Below, piece by piece: positions 45,120-54,867 of a stretch of DNA of 64,000 nucleotides. Numbering within the stretch: position 1 is the stretch's first letter; each line of letters starts with the position of its first letter. This stretch comes from Desulfomicrobium apsheronum (GTDB taxonomy: Bacteria > Desulfobacterota > Desulfovibrionia > Desulfovibrionales > Desulfomicrobiaceae), in assembly GCF_900114115.1 (NCBI RefSeq), contig NZ_FORX01000013.1, forward strand, positions 61,800 to 125,799, written 5' to 3'. Made by a program: the position numbers and the translations under genes. The notes under the pieces are model-generated. The model did not search any database and was not told the DNA's origin. It worked only from the letters and a program-made list of their open reading frames with translations.

Positions 45120-46190
45120 ATGAAAATAGCTTCTCACAAAATTGCAGGATTCGGCCGAACAAATCAGTCCATCATCTTTTCGATCCTTAAAATTTCGACT
45201 CTTCTCTTCGCGAGCCTCTGCCTGGCTTGCGCGGCGAGAGGCCCCAAGGCCACGACCGACATCACAAAACTGACAAGCTTCGCCCAGGGAGCGGAAAAAC
45301 CCTTGGACGTGGCCGAACTCAACAAAAAAATTTCTGCGGCCTTCACCGCGACTCCAAGTTACGAGGACTATGTCCTGGACGGTGGAGATCTCATTCAAGT
45401 CAGTATCTTCGAAGCTCCCGACCTCAATACCGAAGCGCGGGTCAGCGCCCGTGGCGAGGTCTCTCTCCCGCTACTGAACACAGTGCGGATTGCCGGTCTG
45501 GCCGTCCGTGACGCCGAACTGCGTATTGAGGAACTGTATCGCGAAAATTACCTTCAGGATCCGCACATCACCATTTTTATCAAAGAGCAGTTCGGCTCCA
45601 AAGTCACCATGATGGGAGCGCTCAACAAGCCCGGGACCTATGATTATTTCTCCCGAATGAACCTCATGGATTTCCTCGCGATAGCCGAAGGTCTCAGCGA
45701 CACCGCCGGACGTGTCGTGCAGGTCCGGCGCAAGGGACGACAAGGCGAGACTCCCCAATCCCTGCTCATAGATCTTGACCAGATGGTCAAGGAAGGCAGC
45801 GAAGAGCTCAATGTGGCCATCAATGGCGGAGATGTGATTTATGTGCCTGAAGCTGGCTCGGTTTATGTGGATGGAGCCGTCCGCAAGGCAGGATCATACC
45901 CCATACGCAAAGAAATGTCCGTCCAGGAGGCCATTATTTCCGCAGGCGGATTGCAGGCCTTCGCCGACGCTGGAAACGTCAAGCTGGTCCGCTACCTCGA
46001 CAATGGACGAAGGGAAGTGGCGAAACTGTCCCTCGATGAGCTGCAACGAGGCGAAACTGACAAATTCAGGATTCAGGACCGGGATGTCATCTTTGTGGAA
46101 TCAAGCGCCATCGGCACTTTTTTCCAGGGGGTGCGCCTGTCGCTTGGAACCGGCATGTTGGGTGTCGGCTATACGCCTCCGGCCCGCTAA
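45120..46190 (+). CDS. wza: Polysaccharide export outer-membrane lipoprotein (Wza-like)
   Basis: Wza forms the outer-membrane channel for capsule or exopolysaccharide export. The 356-residue protein starts with a lipoprotein signal (lipobox SLCLAC, Cys near residue 39). A Poly_export domain follows (YVLDGGDLIQVSIFEAPDLN, VSLPLLNTVRIAGLAV), then two SLBB-type segments (GSKVTMMGALNKPGTYDYFS, GGDVIYVPEAGSVYVDGAVR). It pairs with the divergent Wzc. A weak hairpin at 46269-46291 may end transcription. Confidence 0.92.
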   Translation: MKIASHKIAGFGRTNQSIIFSILKISTLLFASLCLACAARGPKATTDITKLTSFAQGAEKPLDVAELNKKISAAFTATPSYEDYVLDGGDLIQVSIFEAPDLNTEARVSARGEVSLPLLNTVRIAGLAVRDAELRIEELYRENYLQDPHITIFIKEQFGSKVTMMGALNKPGTYDYFSRMNLMDFLAIAEGLSDTAGRVVQVRRKGRQGETPQSLLIDLDQMVKEGSEELNVAINGGDVIYVPEAGSVYVDGAVRKAGSYPIRKEMSVQEAIISAGGLQAFADAGNVKLVRYLDNGRREVAKLSLDELQRGETDKFRIQDRDVIFVESSAIGTFFQGVRLSLGTGMLGVGYTPPAR

Positions 46191-46567
46191 TAGGCCACTG
46201 AAAAACAGGTGCCGATCAGACACTTGACGAACCAACCTACAGCAAAATCGAATTGCCTGAAAAAACGCAAACCCGTGAAGACACTCGGGTTCTTTCGCAA
46301 CTTTGTGCAGTGCCGCCCGATATAACATACACCTAAATCATACCCATAATAATAAAAATTCAACGTACTTAGTTATACCCATTACTAAAATTAACGCATT
46401 AACACATGTAAGTATTGACTTTAGTTCGAGATATTGCTCAACAATTAAGTGATATATCACATGCATTTTATACTTTTAAGCACACAGTCATATAATACGA
46501 GTATATTAGAAAAAAAATAAATACACCAAACTTGAATCAAACAATTTTTAAACCAAAAGGCACAAAA
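46191..46567 (+). promoter_or_regulatory. AT-rich leader with palindrome and hairpin before the FecR-like genes
   Basis: The segment after wza holds a weak terminator-like stem (AACCCG at 46269, CGGGTT to 46291, then TTCTTTC). Further on is a perfect 12-base palindrome GTGATATATCAC (46449-46460) and a -10-like TATAAT at 46491-46496, followed by the ribosome site AAAAGGCAC before 46568. No good -35 element pairs with the -10. The palindrome may be an operator. These assignments are inferred from sequence alone. Confidence 0.4.
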
Positions 46568-47272
46568 ATGTTCAGAAAACAATTTTTCCCAGTCCTGCTC
46601 GCCACCATGATGCTTTTTCAACCACTAATGGCGAGCGCAGCCTCAATATCCAGATTGGTTCCCAACGGGACCGTCACGTTATTGGAAAGCGGCACTGTCG
46701 TGGACAAGGAAATACCCGTTCCCAACGGAATACTCATGTCCAGCAACGGACAAAGCTTGATAGAGAATGAGGGATTGCATCTTGTCAGCGCTGACAAAAC
46801 AGTATTCGCAATTCAGGAAGAAAGCACTCATTTCAACCTGATGGTAATGGAAGGCAGTGTAGACTTTGCCATGAGCCCTGGCTCCAAACCTCTGGGATTC
46901 AGGCCTTTTTTTCAAGACTCCGCAGGAACGAATCCATATCTCATTCCGGCAAATTCCGAAAATGTATTCCGGGGCACTCTTCAGGTCACCAAAGACAAAG
47001 CCACCCTGACCATGTCCGAAGGATCACTCAAAGTCGTTTCCGTAGATGGACAAACAGTGGTTAATCGCGGCGACACCATTGTCCTGGCTCAACTCACTCC
47101 AGGCGCCACGTCGAACATTACCGGAAATCCCTCTCGCCCAACTGCAGAAACAGGCTGGGGAGGAATCGCCGTAGGCGCTGCCTCAGTGGGAATCCTGGGC
47201 GCTGCCATAGCAGCCCTTGCAGCAGGAAGTGGCGGAGGAGACGGAGGTGGCGATGAAGGCAGTCCATATTAA
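46568..47272 (+). CDS. FecR-like secreted protein A of the polysaccharide locus
   Basis: This 234-residue protein starts at 46568 after AAAAGG, with a signal peptide (LLATMMLFQPLMASA). The mature part resembles a FecR beta domain: repeated segments TVTLLESGTVVDKEIPVPNG, SADKTVFAIQEESTHFNLMV and RGTLQVTKDKATLTMSEGSL. It ends in one C-terminal helix (GVAAGAAS-type, from VGAASVGILGAAIAALAAG) and a short Gly/Asp tail ending SPY. It is a paralog of the next gene. The function is not known; a surface or periplasmic regulatory or scaffold role in capsule export is possible. Confidence 0.65.
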   Translation: MFRKQFFPVLLATMMLFQPLMASAASISRLVPNGTVTLLESGTVVDKEIPVPNGILMSSNGQSLIENEGLHLVSADKTVFAIQEESTHFNLMVMEGSVDFAMSPGSKPLGFRPFFQDSAGTNPYLIPANSENVFRGTLQVTKDKATLTMSEGSLKVVSVDGQTVVNRGDTIVLAQLTPGATSNITGNPSRPTAETGWGGIAVGAASVGILGAAIAALAAGSGGGDGGGDEGSPY

Positions 47273-47379
47273 TCCTTAGGCAAACATAATCCGGCATATG
47301 GCCCGCTTTGAATATTTCGACAAATTATTGGCAAAACTTCATATATCCGCGACCCAATAATCAAACAAAAGAAGGACAC

Positions 47380-48177
47380 ATGCTAACAAACAAAACCATC
47401 ATCCAATTGTTCTTAGTCATGTTGTTGTCCCAGCCACTCTTGGCAGGCAACTTTCCTGAGGAATCCGTAAAACTCACGAATGGCGGCATTATTGCCCGTG
47501 ACAATAGTTCCTTTTACGCAAAAACGTCCACTGACGGCGTGGCCCCTTCCGCCACAATAACCCCCATGGGCTCTATAGAGCTTCTGGAGAGTAACATTGT
47601 CGTGGACAAAGAAATTCCTGCCCCCAAGGGAATGTTCATGGCGTGCCAGGACCAAGTCTATGTTGAAGCCAAAGGGCTGCAACTCCTCTGTTCCGACAAA
47701 ACCGTATTTGCGATTATCGAAGAATCCTCCCATTTCTCCATCATGATCGAAAAAGGAAACGTGGATTTTGCCTTGCAAGCAAACAGCAAGCCCATTGAAT
47801 TCAAAACCCCTTTTGATACGATACGCGCAAAGCCCTATCTGATTCCAGCCAGTTCCAACAGCTTGCTCCGCGGCAGTCTTCATGTCTCGGAGGAAAAAGC
47901 ATTGCTGACTATAACGCAGGGATCTCTTGAAATAATGTCTGCAAGCGGACGCAAGTTGATCCATGCCGGAAACGCCATCGTTCTGGCCCAAGCGACAACA
48001 TCCACCGGCGACACCCAAGAACCGTCGGGCACTACCGGGGCAACGGGAACCGGCACTGCAAGCATCGGAACGAATCTGGTCGTAGGCTTAACCACGTTAA
48101 CAGCCTTGTCAGCCGGGGCATTGATTATTGCCAATAACAATGACGACGGAGACTCCGGGGAATCCAGCCCCTTCTGA
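47380..48177 (+). CDS. FecR-like secreted protein B of the polysaccharide locus
   Basis: This 265-residue paralog of the preceding gene starts at 47380 after GAAGGA and has a short signal peptide (LFLVMLLSQPLLAG). It shares SIELLESNIVVDKEIPAPKG, CSDKTVFAIIEESSHFSIMI, KPYLIPASSNSLLRGSLHVS and the AIVLAQ segment. A Thr/Gly linker leads to a C-terminal helix (LVVGLTTLTALSAGALIIA) and an acidic tail ending SPF, parallel to SPY in the other copy. It converges on the phosphatase gene. Function unknown. Confidence 0.65.
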   Translation: MLTNKTIIQLFLVMLLSQPLLAGNFPEESVKLTNGGIIARDNSSFYAKTSTDGVAPSATITPMGSIELLESNIVVDKEIPAPKGMFMACQDQVYVEAKGLQLLCSDKTVFAIIEESSHFSIMIEKGNVDFALQANSKPIEFKTPFDTIRAKPYLIPASSNSLLRGSLHVSEEKALLTITQGSLEIMSASGRKLIHAGNAIVLAQATTSTGDTQEPSGTTGATGTGTASIGTNLVVGLTTLTALSAGALIIANNNDDGDSGESSPF

Positions 48178-48231
48178 ACCGTCGAATAACAAGCGTAACT
48201 ACAGGACAGAAAAAAACATTAACAACGCTCA

Positions 48232-49011
48232 TCACCAAAAATTAAACCAGAACCGCCTTTTTTTCGAAATGGGCATCGGAGCGAAATCAGTCAACGAAAG
48301 GGGTTTGTTCATAACGACCGCGTTTGGGTGCCGCTCGACCAATCGCAAGGCATCCTCTCTGCCCATGATGTCGGTTGCGACATCAAGAGCCTCGCGAAGT
48401 TGTGGACGGCGAGAGTGTTCGCCATGGCTGTCGCTAGCCAAGAAATGCACAAGGCGGTGCTCCAGCAGAAGTTGTGAAAGGGACAAGATTTCCGGCCCAA
48501 GCCGACCAAGCAGACTGGCGGAGGTGAGTTGCACAGTCACTCCCATTTCGACCCAGGCATGCAACTGTCCCGGGTCACGAAGCACGTAAGAATAGCGTTC
48601 AGGATGAGCCAGGATCACTTGGTAGCCCAACTGGAGTAGCCGCCACAGATAATCATCGATTCTGCGAGGCAAAAAACTTCCTGGCAACTCCAGCAGCAAC
48701 CAGGAACCGCTGTTGAGGGAGCCCAAGCGGCCTTCAGCGAGCATGGATGGCAACTCGGCATCCAAATGAAGTTCACTTCCAGGCCAGATTTGCAAAGGAA
48801 TGGCTTCCTCCTGCAATCGTGAGCGGAATTCATCTACGGCCAAAGAAATGTCGCTTCGTTCGTTGGGCCACATCGGAGGATTCCAATGTGGCGTACAAAT
48901 AACGCCATGGATTCCATCGTCGACAGCCATTCGAGCCATGGCAACTGACTCTTCCAAGTTCCGGGAGCCGTCATCTAGACCGGGCAGTATGTGAGAATGA
49001 ATATCTATCAT
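48232..49011 (-). CDS. PHP-family protein-tyrosine phosphatase (CpsB/CapC/YwqE-like)
   Basis: This enzyme is predicted to dephosphorylate the Wzc tyrosine tail, letting polymer length cycle. The metal-binding PHP motifs are MIDIHSHILPGLDDGS at the N terminus, VICTPHWNP, PGSELHLD, VILAHPERY and FLASDSHGEHSRR, the CpsB/YwqE order. The 259 residues fit the family. It lies on the opposite strand from the FecR-like and WbaP genes but within the same locus. No signal peptide is seen, so it is cytoplasmic like the kinase tail. Confidence 0.9.
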   Translation of the reverse strand: MIDIHSHILPGLDDGSRNLEESVAMARMAVDDGIHGVICTPHWNPPMWPNERSDISLAVDEFRSRLQEEAIPLQIWPGSELHLDAELPSMLAEGRLGSLNSGSWLLLELPGSFLPRRIDDYLWRLLQLGYQVILAHPERYSYVLRDPGQLHAWVEMGVTVQLTSASLLGRLGPEILSLSQLLLEHRLVHFLASDSHGEHSRRPQLREALDVATDIMGREDALRLVERHPNAVVMNKPLSLTDFAPMPISKKRRFWFNFW

Positions 49012-49173
49012 GGCAAGGCAACACTTACTTGTGTTTAAAAAAAGATCAAGAAAACAAATTACATAAATATTAACGATAATTTAGAAAATAAAAATCAAAC
49101 TAAAAATTAAATTATTATGCACTTATAAAATTCCATTTAAACAACTTGGTGAAAGTAAAAAAGAGAGTCTCGC

Positions 49174-50571
49174 ATGCCAAACAAAATGAGCCATGATGCT
49201 GTATTAATCCTGAGCCTTCTCAAAGGATTTGACGCGTTATCAGGAGTCCTCATCCTTGGTCTTTGTCAGATAGCCTACCAGAACACCATGTTTGTCACCA
49301 GAGAATACCAGACCCTGGCTTTTCTGATCCTGTTTCTCGCTCCAATCTGCCTCAATCTTGCCGGAACCTACCGTCCATGGTTCGCGGCAAAGTGGCAACT
49401 TGAAGCAAGACGCCTGCTCCTAGGTTGCGTCTTGGCTTATTCCTGCCTGCTCGTCATCGGATATGTCCTCAAAAGCAGTTCCGACTTCTCGCGTGTCATC
49501 ATCACGACATGGATGATCATTTGGCCTATATTTCTCTTTGTGTTTAGGGCCACGTTAAGCTGTTTTCTGCGCCATTTTGGTCGCAAGAAACAGTTCACCC
49601 GTACAGCGGTCATTGTCGGAGCCGGAGCACTTGGCGTCTCCGTATCCAACTATCTTACAAATAACGTCTGGCTCGGTATTGGAGTCCAGGGTCTTTTCGA
49701 CGACAAGAAAGAGGGACGCTTGGAGAACCACGGCATGATTCTGGGCAGGACAGACATGGTTGCCGACCATGTGCGCGAACAAGGAACAGATATCGTATAC
49801 ATCACGCTGCCAATGCGGGCAGAAAAAAAAATAAAACGCATCGTCAACGAGCTGACAGACTCAACATCCACTGTCTATTTTGTTCCAGACATCTTTCAAT
49901 TTAAAATGATGCTTTCCGGAATTGTGGACTACCTCGGAGATATCCCAGCAATTGCACTCTGGGAATCACCATTTTTTGGATTCTACGCTGTATTAAAACG
50001 CACGCTGGATCTCATCTTGGGCACGCTAATCCTGATTTTATCGGCCCCGATAATGCTCACCATTGCCATTGCCATAAAATTTGATTCCCCTGGACCGATA
50101 TTTTTCGCTCAGCAGCGATATGGACTGGATGGCACACCAATCATGGTTCTGAAGTTCAGAACCATGAACGTCTGCGAAAACGGACATAATTTCACCCAGT
50201 GCGTAAAATTTGATTCCAGAGTGACAAAGATCGGCGCATTTCTACGACGATACTCTCTGGATGAACTGCCACAATTTCTAAACGTACTCCAAGGTTCCAT
50301 GTCCATTGTCGGACCACGCCCTCACGCCGTGGCCATGAACGAGGAGTACCGCAAACTCGTGGCAGGATACATGCTCCGTCACAAAGTCAAACCCGGCATT
50401 ACCGGCCTGGCCCAAGTCAACGGATTCCGCGGGCCAACCGACACTCTGGACAAAATGGAAGGCAGGATACGCATGGATCTGGAATACATTCGAACATGGA
50501 CCCCGCTTCTAGATTTCAAAATCATCCTTCAAACCATCGCAGGCGGCTTCACAGGAACTAACGCGTGCTGA
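49174..50571 (+). CDS. Undecaprenyl-phosphate sugar phosphotransferase (WbaP/WcaJ-like)
   Basis: This is the initiating transferase that places the first sugar-1-phosphate on undecaprenyl phosphate. The 465-residue protein has four N-terminal helices, a Rossmann-like cytosolic part (VIVGAGALGVSVSNYLTNNV), a fifth helix (LDLILGTLILILSAPIMLTI), and the catalytic block IMVLKFRTMN, SLDELPQFLNVLQGSMSIVG with PRPHAVAMN, and VKPGITGLAQVNGFRG. The donor sugar (glucose or galactose) is not decided by sequence. It starts the biosynthetic part of the locus. Confidence 0.92.
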   Translation: MPNKMSHDAVLILSLLKGFDALSGVLILGLCQIAYQNTMFVTREYQTLAFLILFLAPICLNLAGTYRPWFAAKWQLEARRLLLGCVLAYSCLLVIGYVLKSSSDFSRVIITTWMIIWPIFLFVFRATLSCFLRHFGRKKQFTRTAVIVGAGALGVSVSNYLTNNVWLGIGVQGLFDDKKEGRLENHGMILGRTDMVADHVREQGTDIVYITLPMRAEKKIKRIVNELTDSTSTVYFVPDIFQFKMMLSGIVDYLGDIPAIALWESPFFGFYAVLKRTLDLILGTLILILSAPIMLTIAIAIKFDSPGPIFFAQQRYGLDGTPIMVLKFRTMNVCENGHNFTQCVKFDSRVTKIGAFLRRYSLDELPQFLNVLQGSMSIVGPRPHAVAMNEEYRKLVAGYMLRHKVKPGITGLAQVNGFRGPTDTLDKMEGRIRMDLEYIRTWTPLLDFKIILQTIAGGFTGTNAC

Positions 50572-50721
50572 TGTCACGCCTTCCTTTTCCGTGCGCTGTC
50601 AACTCCATGATGATTTCACACATACAGTCTTTGGCTTTTGAAGTTACAATCGCAGGACAACCGATAAATTCAATCAGTTATCGCTGGATGAACCTAAAAA
50701 TCAATATGATGAACGCACTCT

Positions 50722-51972
50722 GTGATAAATAGAGTACGCGAAGTTTTGGAGCGACTTCTCAACCTCGTGCTTCGTGGCACCACTCTTGTCAGCAAATTCG
50801 CCCTCCTCTTTGTTCTGGCCAAATTTCTCGAGCCTCTGGAGGTAGGGCTTTACGGACTTTTCAGTGCAACCATTTTTTATTGCCTAATGGCTTTAGGGTT
50901 CGACTTTTATACATACTCTACTCGGGAACTCATTGTTACAGACAAAAAAAAATGGGCGGCAATGCTTCGTGACCAAGGTATTTTCTATACAATCACATAC
51001 ACAATATTGATCCCAGCGAGTTTTTTGATTTTTTGGATTGGATTTTTACCTTGGGAACTTGTTTTTTGGTTTTTTCCATTGTTGGCACTGGAACATGTCG
51101 CCCAGGAAATTAACAGACTGCTTGTAGCAATCTCAGAACCTCTCTGGGCTAGCGTTATTCTATTTATTCGGCATGGATGCTGGGCATTCATGACGGCAGT
51201 CATATTGTGGATCTTTCCAGAGCAGAGGCATCTCACGTTTGTCCTCGCTGCATGGACACTAGGCGTATCCAGCGCATGCATCCTGGGCTTTATCCGATTG
51301 CGCAATCTGGATTCGATTTCCCTGAAGCTGCCTGTCGATTGGAAGTGGATCAAAAAAGGGATAAAAGTGGCTTTTCCCTTTTTACTGGCTACACTTTCAC
51401 TACGAGCTCTTTACACTTTTGATCGATATTGGGTTGAAGCTATAAGCGGTCTTGAAGTTCTTGCAGCGTATGTTTTTTTTGCCGGAATCGCCAATGCCAT
51501 CATGAGCTTTCTTGATGCGGCGGTTTTTTCATTCACCTATCCAGAGTTGATTGCTGCGGTCGGAAGAAAGGATACAAAAGGATTCAAAGCTCAATTGCGA
51601 CGTATGGGTATTCAAACTACCTTATTGGCATTCACAGTTTCTGCAGCAGCCATAATTTTAACAGGGCCAATAATCCATTGGATAAAAAGGGATGTGTACT
51701 CCCAACACTTACCACTGCTTTTTTGGACAATATTCGCCACAGCGATATCAGCAATAAGCATGATTCCACACTATGGACTTTACGCACTGCGCCAGGATAG
51801 AAGCATTATAGTCAGCCATCTTTTTTCGCTACCAATTTTTTTTATTGCAACAATTGCATTATCACAATTTTACGACACAATATCCATACCAATATCACTT
51901 GCGATCACATTTTCATTCCTTTTTATATTTAAATATACAATGCTCAAACGCAGTAACACACTCGCTGCATAA
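50722..51972 (+). CDS. wzx: Wzx-type flippase (polysaccharide repeat-unit transporter)
   Basis: Wzx moves the undecaprenyl-linked repeat unit across the inner membrane. The 416-residue protein has about 12 helices, with LVLRGTTLVSKFALLFVLAK and EPLEVGLYGLFSATIFYCLM at the N terminus as in MATE/MOP-fold flippases. The start is a GTG at 50722 with no strong ribosome site. Base composition drops toward AT from here, and the 35 bases before pseB are AT-rich. Confidence 0.83.
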   Translation: MINRVREVLERLLNLVLRGTTLVSKFALLFVLAKFLEPLEVGLYGLFSATIFYCLMALGFDFYTYSTRELIVTDKKKWAAMLRDQGIFYTITYTILIPASFLIFWIGFLPWELVFWFFPLLALEHVAQEINRLLVAISEPLWASVILFIRHGCWAFMTAVILWIFPEQRHLTFVLAAWTLGVSSACILGFIRLRNLDSISLKLPVDWKWIKKGIKVAFPFLLATLSLRALYTFDRYWVEAISGLEVLAAYVFFAGIANAIMSFLDAAVFSFTYPELIAAVGRKDTKGFKAQLRRMGIQTTLLAFTVSAAAIILTGPIIHWIKRDVYSQHLPLLFWTIFATAISAISMIPHYGLYALRQDRSIIVSHLFSLPIFFIATIALSQFYDTISIPISLAITFSFLFIFKYTMLKRSNTLAA

Positions 51973-52007
51973 CAATTGTTTCAATTTATTAACAACAGGG
52001 CTAACAT

Positions 52008-53006
52008 ATGCTCAAAGAATCAACTATCCTGGTGACTGGCGGAACTGGATCTTTTGGAAATGCCTTTGTGCCTATGACATTAAGCAAATTCAATCCTAAA
52101 AAAATCATAATATTGTCTCGCGATGAAATGAAACAGTGGGACATGGCAAAAAAATTTCATCATGATTCACGAGTTCGATTTTTCATAGGCGACGTCAGGG
52201 ACCGTGAACGGCTGTACCGGGCGCTCGATGGCGTCGACTACGTGGTCCACGCTGCCGCAACCAAGATAGTACCAACGGCCGAATACAACCCCTTCGAGTG
52301 CGTCAAGACGAACATCAACGGTGCCACGAACCTCATAGATGCCTGCATCGACAAAGGGGTCAAACGGGTGGTCGCCCTTTCGACGGACAAGGCCAGCAGC
52401 CCTGTGAACCTCTACGGTGCCACTAAACTAGCTTCGGACAAGCTCTTTGTAGCCGGCAACTCCTATTCCGGAAGCAAAACGACGAGATTCGCCGTGGTCC
52501 GCTATGGCAATGTCATGGGCTCAAGAGGTTCGGTCATTCCTTTCTTCCTTTCCATCAAGGACAAGGGCGTGCTGCCTATTACCGACGAGCGCATGACACG
52601 GTTCATGATCTCCCTTGAGCAAGGCGTCGAGCTTGTCTGGCATGCTTTCGAGGACATGCAGGGCGGAGAAATCTATGTCAAAAAAATTCCCTCCATGAAG
52701 GTCACAGACCTCGCCCAGACCATTGCTCCCAACGCCAAGCTCGAATTCATCGGTATCCGCCCCGGAGAAAAGCTGCACGAACAGATGATCGGAGAGGATG
52801 ACTCCTACTACACATACGAGTATCCGGAGCATTACAAGATCCTCCCCGCCATCAACGGCTGGGCGAATTGCAGCAAACGGATCAAGGACGGAAAGAAGGT
52901 GCCCGAAGGCTTCAGCTACACCAGCAACAACAATACTGAGTGGATGGCCCCGGCTGAGTTGGGAGCGTGGATCGTTAGCAACAGAGACAAGATAGGAAAC
53001 ATCTGA
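52008..53006 (+). CDS. pseB: UDP-N-acetylglucosamine 4,6-dehydratase (inverting) PseB
   Basis: PseB begins pseudaminic acid synthesis by dehydrating and 5-inverting UDP-GlcNAc. The NAD-binding motif ILVTGGTGSFGNAF, HAAATKIVPTAEYNPFECVK, the catalytic STDKASSPVNLYGATK (Asp-Lys and YxxxK) and VRYGNVMGSRGSVIPFF all match the family, which separates it from the retaining PglF type. The 332-residue length is normal. pseC begins three bases after the stop. Confidence 0.95.
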   Translation: MLKESTILVTGGTGSFGNAFVPMTLSKFNPKKIIILSRDEMKQWDMAKKFHHDSRVRFFIGDVRDRERLYRALDGVDYVVHAAATKIVPTAEYNPFECVKTNINGATNLIDACIDKGVKRVVALSTDKASSPVNLYGATKLASDKLFVAGNSYSGSKTTRFAVVRYGNVMGSRGSVIPFFLSIKDKGVLPITDERMTRFMISLEQGVELVWHAFEDMQGGEIYVKKIPSMKVTDLAQTIAPNAKLEFIGIRPGEKLHEQMIGEDDSYYTYEYPEHYKILPAINGWANCSKRIKDGKKVPEGFSYTSNNNTEWMAPAELGAWIVSNRDKIGNI

Positions 53007-53008
53007 TC

Positions 53009-54169
53009 ATGATCCCCTACGGTCGCCAGGAAATAACCCAGTCGGACATTGACGCGGTCGTTGACGTCCTGCGGTCGGACTTCCTGACGCAGGGCCCCAT
53101 GGTGGCGCATTTCGAGGAAACGGTCGCCAGACATGTCGGGTCTACCCACGCTGTCGCGGTCAACAGCGCCACATCAGCTCTGCACATAGCCTGCCTGGCG
53201 CTTGGGCTTGGGCAGGATGATTGGCTTTGGACCAGCCCGATCACGTTCGTGGCGTCGGCCAATTGCGGACTGTACTGCGGGGCCGGGGTGGACTTCGTCG
53301 ACATCGACCCGCGCACTTACAACCTCTGCCCGAAAGCCTTGGCGCGCAAGCTCGAACAGGCCGAGCGCGAGGGCCGCCTGCCCAAAATCGTGGCCCCTGT
53401 CCATCTCTGCGGCCAGCCCTGCGACATGGCAGCCATCCATGCCTTGGGGAAACGCTACGGGTTCAGGATTATCGAGGACGCATCCCATGCCATCGGCGGC
53501 AAATACCGAGACGAATTCATCGGCAATTGCCGGTACAGCGACATAACCATTTTCAGCTTCCATCCCGTCAAGATCATCACCACCGCCGAAGGCGGCATGG
53601 CGACGACCAACGACGCTCGCCTGGCGGAACGGATGTCCCTGCTGCGCAGTCACGGCATCACCCGCGATCCGGACCTGATGACGCACGAACCAGACGGCCC
53701 CTGGTACTATCAGCAGATCGATCTCGGCTTCAATTACCGTATGACCGAACTGCAGGCGGCCCTTGGCGTCAGCCAGATGAAAAGACTTGATGAGTTCGTC
53801 GCGCGTCGCCATGCCTTAGCCTTCCGTTACGATAAAATGCTTACTGGCCTTCCCGTGGTCACGCCTTGGCAGCATCCGGATTCTTATTCAGGTCTCCATC
53901 TGTATGTGATCCGCTTGGACCCAACTCAGACAGACAGGCGCCAACTCCACGTTTTCGAGAGTCTGCGCAACCAAGGAATTGGCGTGAATGTGCATTACAT
54001 TCCTGTTCATACCCAGCCCTACTACCGCAACTTGGGTTTTGAGCCCGGAGATTTCCCTCAGGCCGAGAGCTATTATGCCGAAGCCATCAGCATGCCCATG
54101 TTTCATGGCATGACGGAAGCCCAGCAGGACGCCGTTGTGGAGGCGCTTCGCAAGGCGGTGCAGCAATGA
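53009..54169 (+). CDS. pseC: UDP-4-keto sugar aminotransferase PseC
   Basis: PseC transfers an amino group to C-4 of the PseB product using PLP. It is a DegT/DnrJ-fold aminotransferase of 386 residues. The N-terminal region IPYGRQEITQSDIDAVVDVL and VGSTHAVAVNSATSALHIA are typical, and the PLP lysine is Lys188 in SFHPVKIITTAEGG. Its 3' end overlaps pseF by four bases (ATGA), so translation is coupled. Confidence 0.94.
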   Translation: MIPYGRQEITQSDIDAVVDVLRSDFLTQGPMVAHFEETVARHVGSTHAVAVNSATSALHIACLALGLGQDDWLWTSPITFVASANCGLYCGAGVDFVDIDPRTYNLCPKALARKLEQAEREGRLPKIVAPVHLCGQPCDMAAIHALGKRYGFRIIEDASHAIGGKYRDEFIGNCRYSDITIFSFHPVKIITTAEGGMATTNDARLAERMSLLRSHGITRDPDLMTHEPDGPWYYQQIDLGFNYRMTELQAALGVSQMKRLDEFVARRHALAFRYDKMLTGLPVVTPWQHPDSYSGLHLYVIRLDPTQTDRRQLHVFESLRNQGIGVNVHYIPVHTQPYYRNLGFEPGDFPQAESYYAEAISMPMFHGMTEAQQDAVVEALRKAVQQ

Positions 54170-54867
54170 AACTGGCGGTGATTCCCGCACGGGGCGGCAG
54201 CAAGCGCATTCCCCGAAAGAACATCAGGGAGTTCTGCGGCAGGCCCATGATTGCCTGGGCCATCGAAGCGGCGAGGAAGAGCGGGTGTTTCGATCGGATC
54301 ATCGTTTCAACTGACGATGCCGAGATAGCCGAAATTTCCTGTCATTGGGGAGCTGAAGCGCCCTTTGTCCGTCCGAGAGCGTTGTCCGATGATCACACGG
54401 GAACAATTCCTGTCGTTGCGCACGCGATAGACTGGTATCTGGAGCATACGGCTGAGAAACCGGAAGAAGTGTGCTGTGTGTATGCAACCGCCCCCTTCGT
54501 TCGTCCGGCGGACCTGCGCCAGGGGCTCGAAGCGCTGCTTCGCCATGGGTGCGACTACGCCTTTTCCGCCACCAGCTTTCCGTTCCCGATCCAACGCGCT
54601 GTGCGCATCAGAAAAGACGGGAGAGTCGAGATGTTCAACCCGGAGCACTTCAACACCCGCTCCCAGGATCTGGAAGAAGCGTACCACGATGCCGGCCAGT
54701 TTTATTGGGGCCGGGCGGAAGCCTGGATCGAAGGACGACCGATATTCAATTCCGACGCCATCCCCGTCCTGCTGCCCCGCCACCGGGTCCAAGACATTGA
54801 CACCGTCGAGGACTGGCGGCGGGCGGAACTGATGTTCACGACACTGCGCCAGCTTGAGGAATGGTGA
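54166..54867 (+). CDS. pseF: Pseudaminic acid cytidylyltransferase PseF
   Basis: PseF activates pseudaminic acid as the CMP sugar. The 233-residue protein has the N-terminal nucleotide motif LAVIPARGGSKRIPRKNIRE, IIVSTDDAEIAEIS, and ATAPFVRPADLRQGLEAL, as in NeuA/PseF enzymes. Acting at the end of the pathway, it precedes pseG and pseI in the operon. The gene order is pseB, C, F, G, I, with no free-standing pseH acetyltransferase. Confidence 0.93.
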   Translation: MKLAVIPARGGSKRIPRKNIREFCGRPMIAWAIEAARKSGCFDRIIVSTDDAEIAEISCHWGAEAPFVRPRALSDDHTGTIPVVAHAIDWYLEHTAEKPEEVCCVYATAPFVRPADLRQGLEALLRHGCDYAFSATSFPFPIQRAVRIRKDGRVEMFNPEHFNTRSQDLEEAYHDAGQFYWGRAEAWIEGRPIFNSDAIPVLLPRHRVQDIDTVEDWRRAELMFTTLRQLEEW

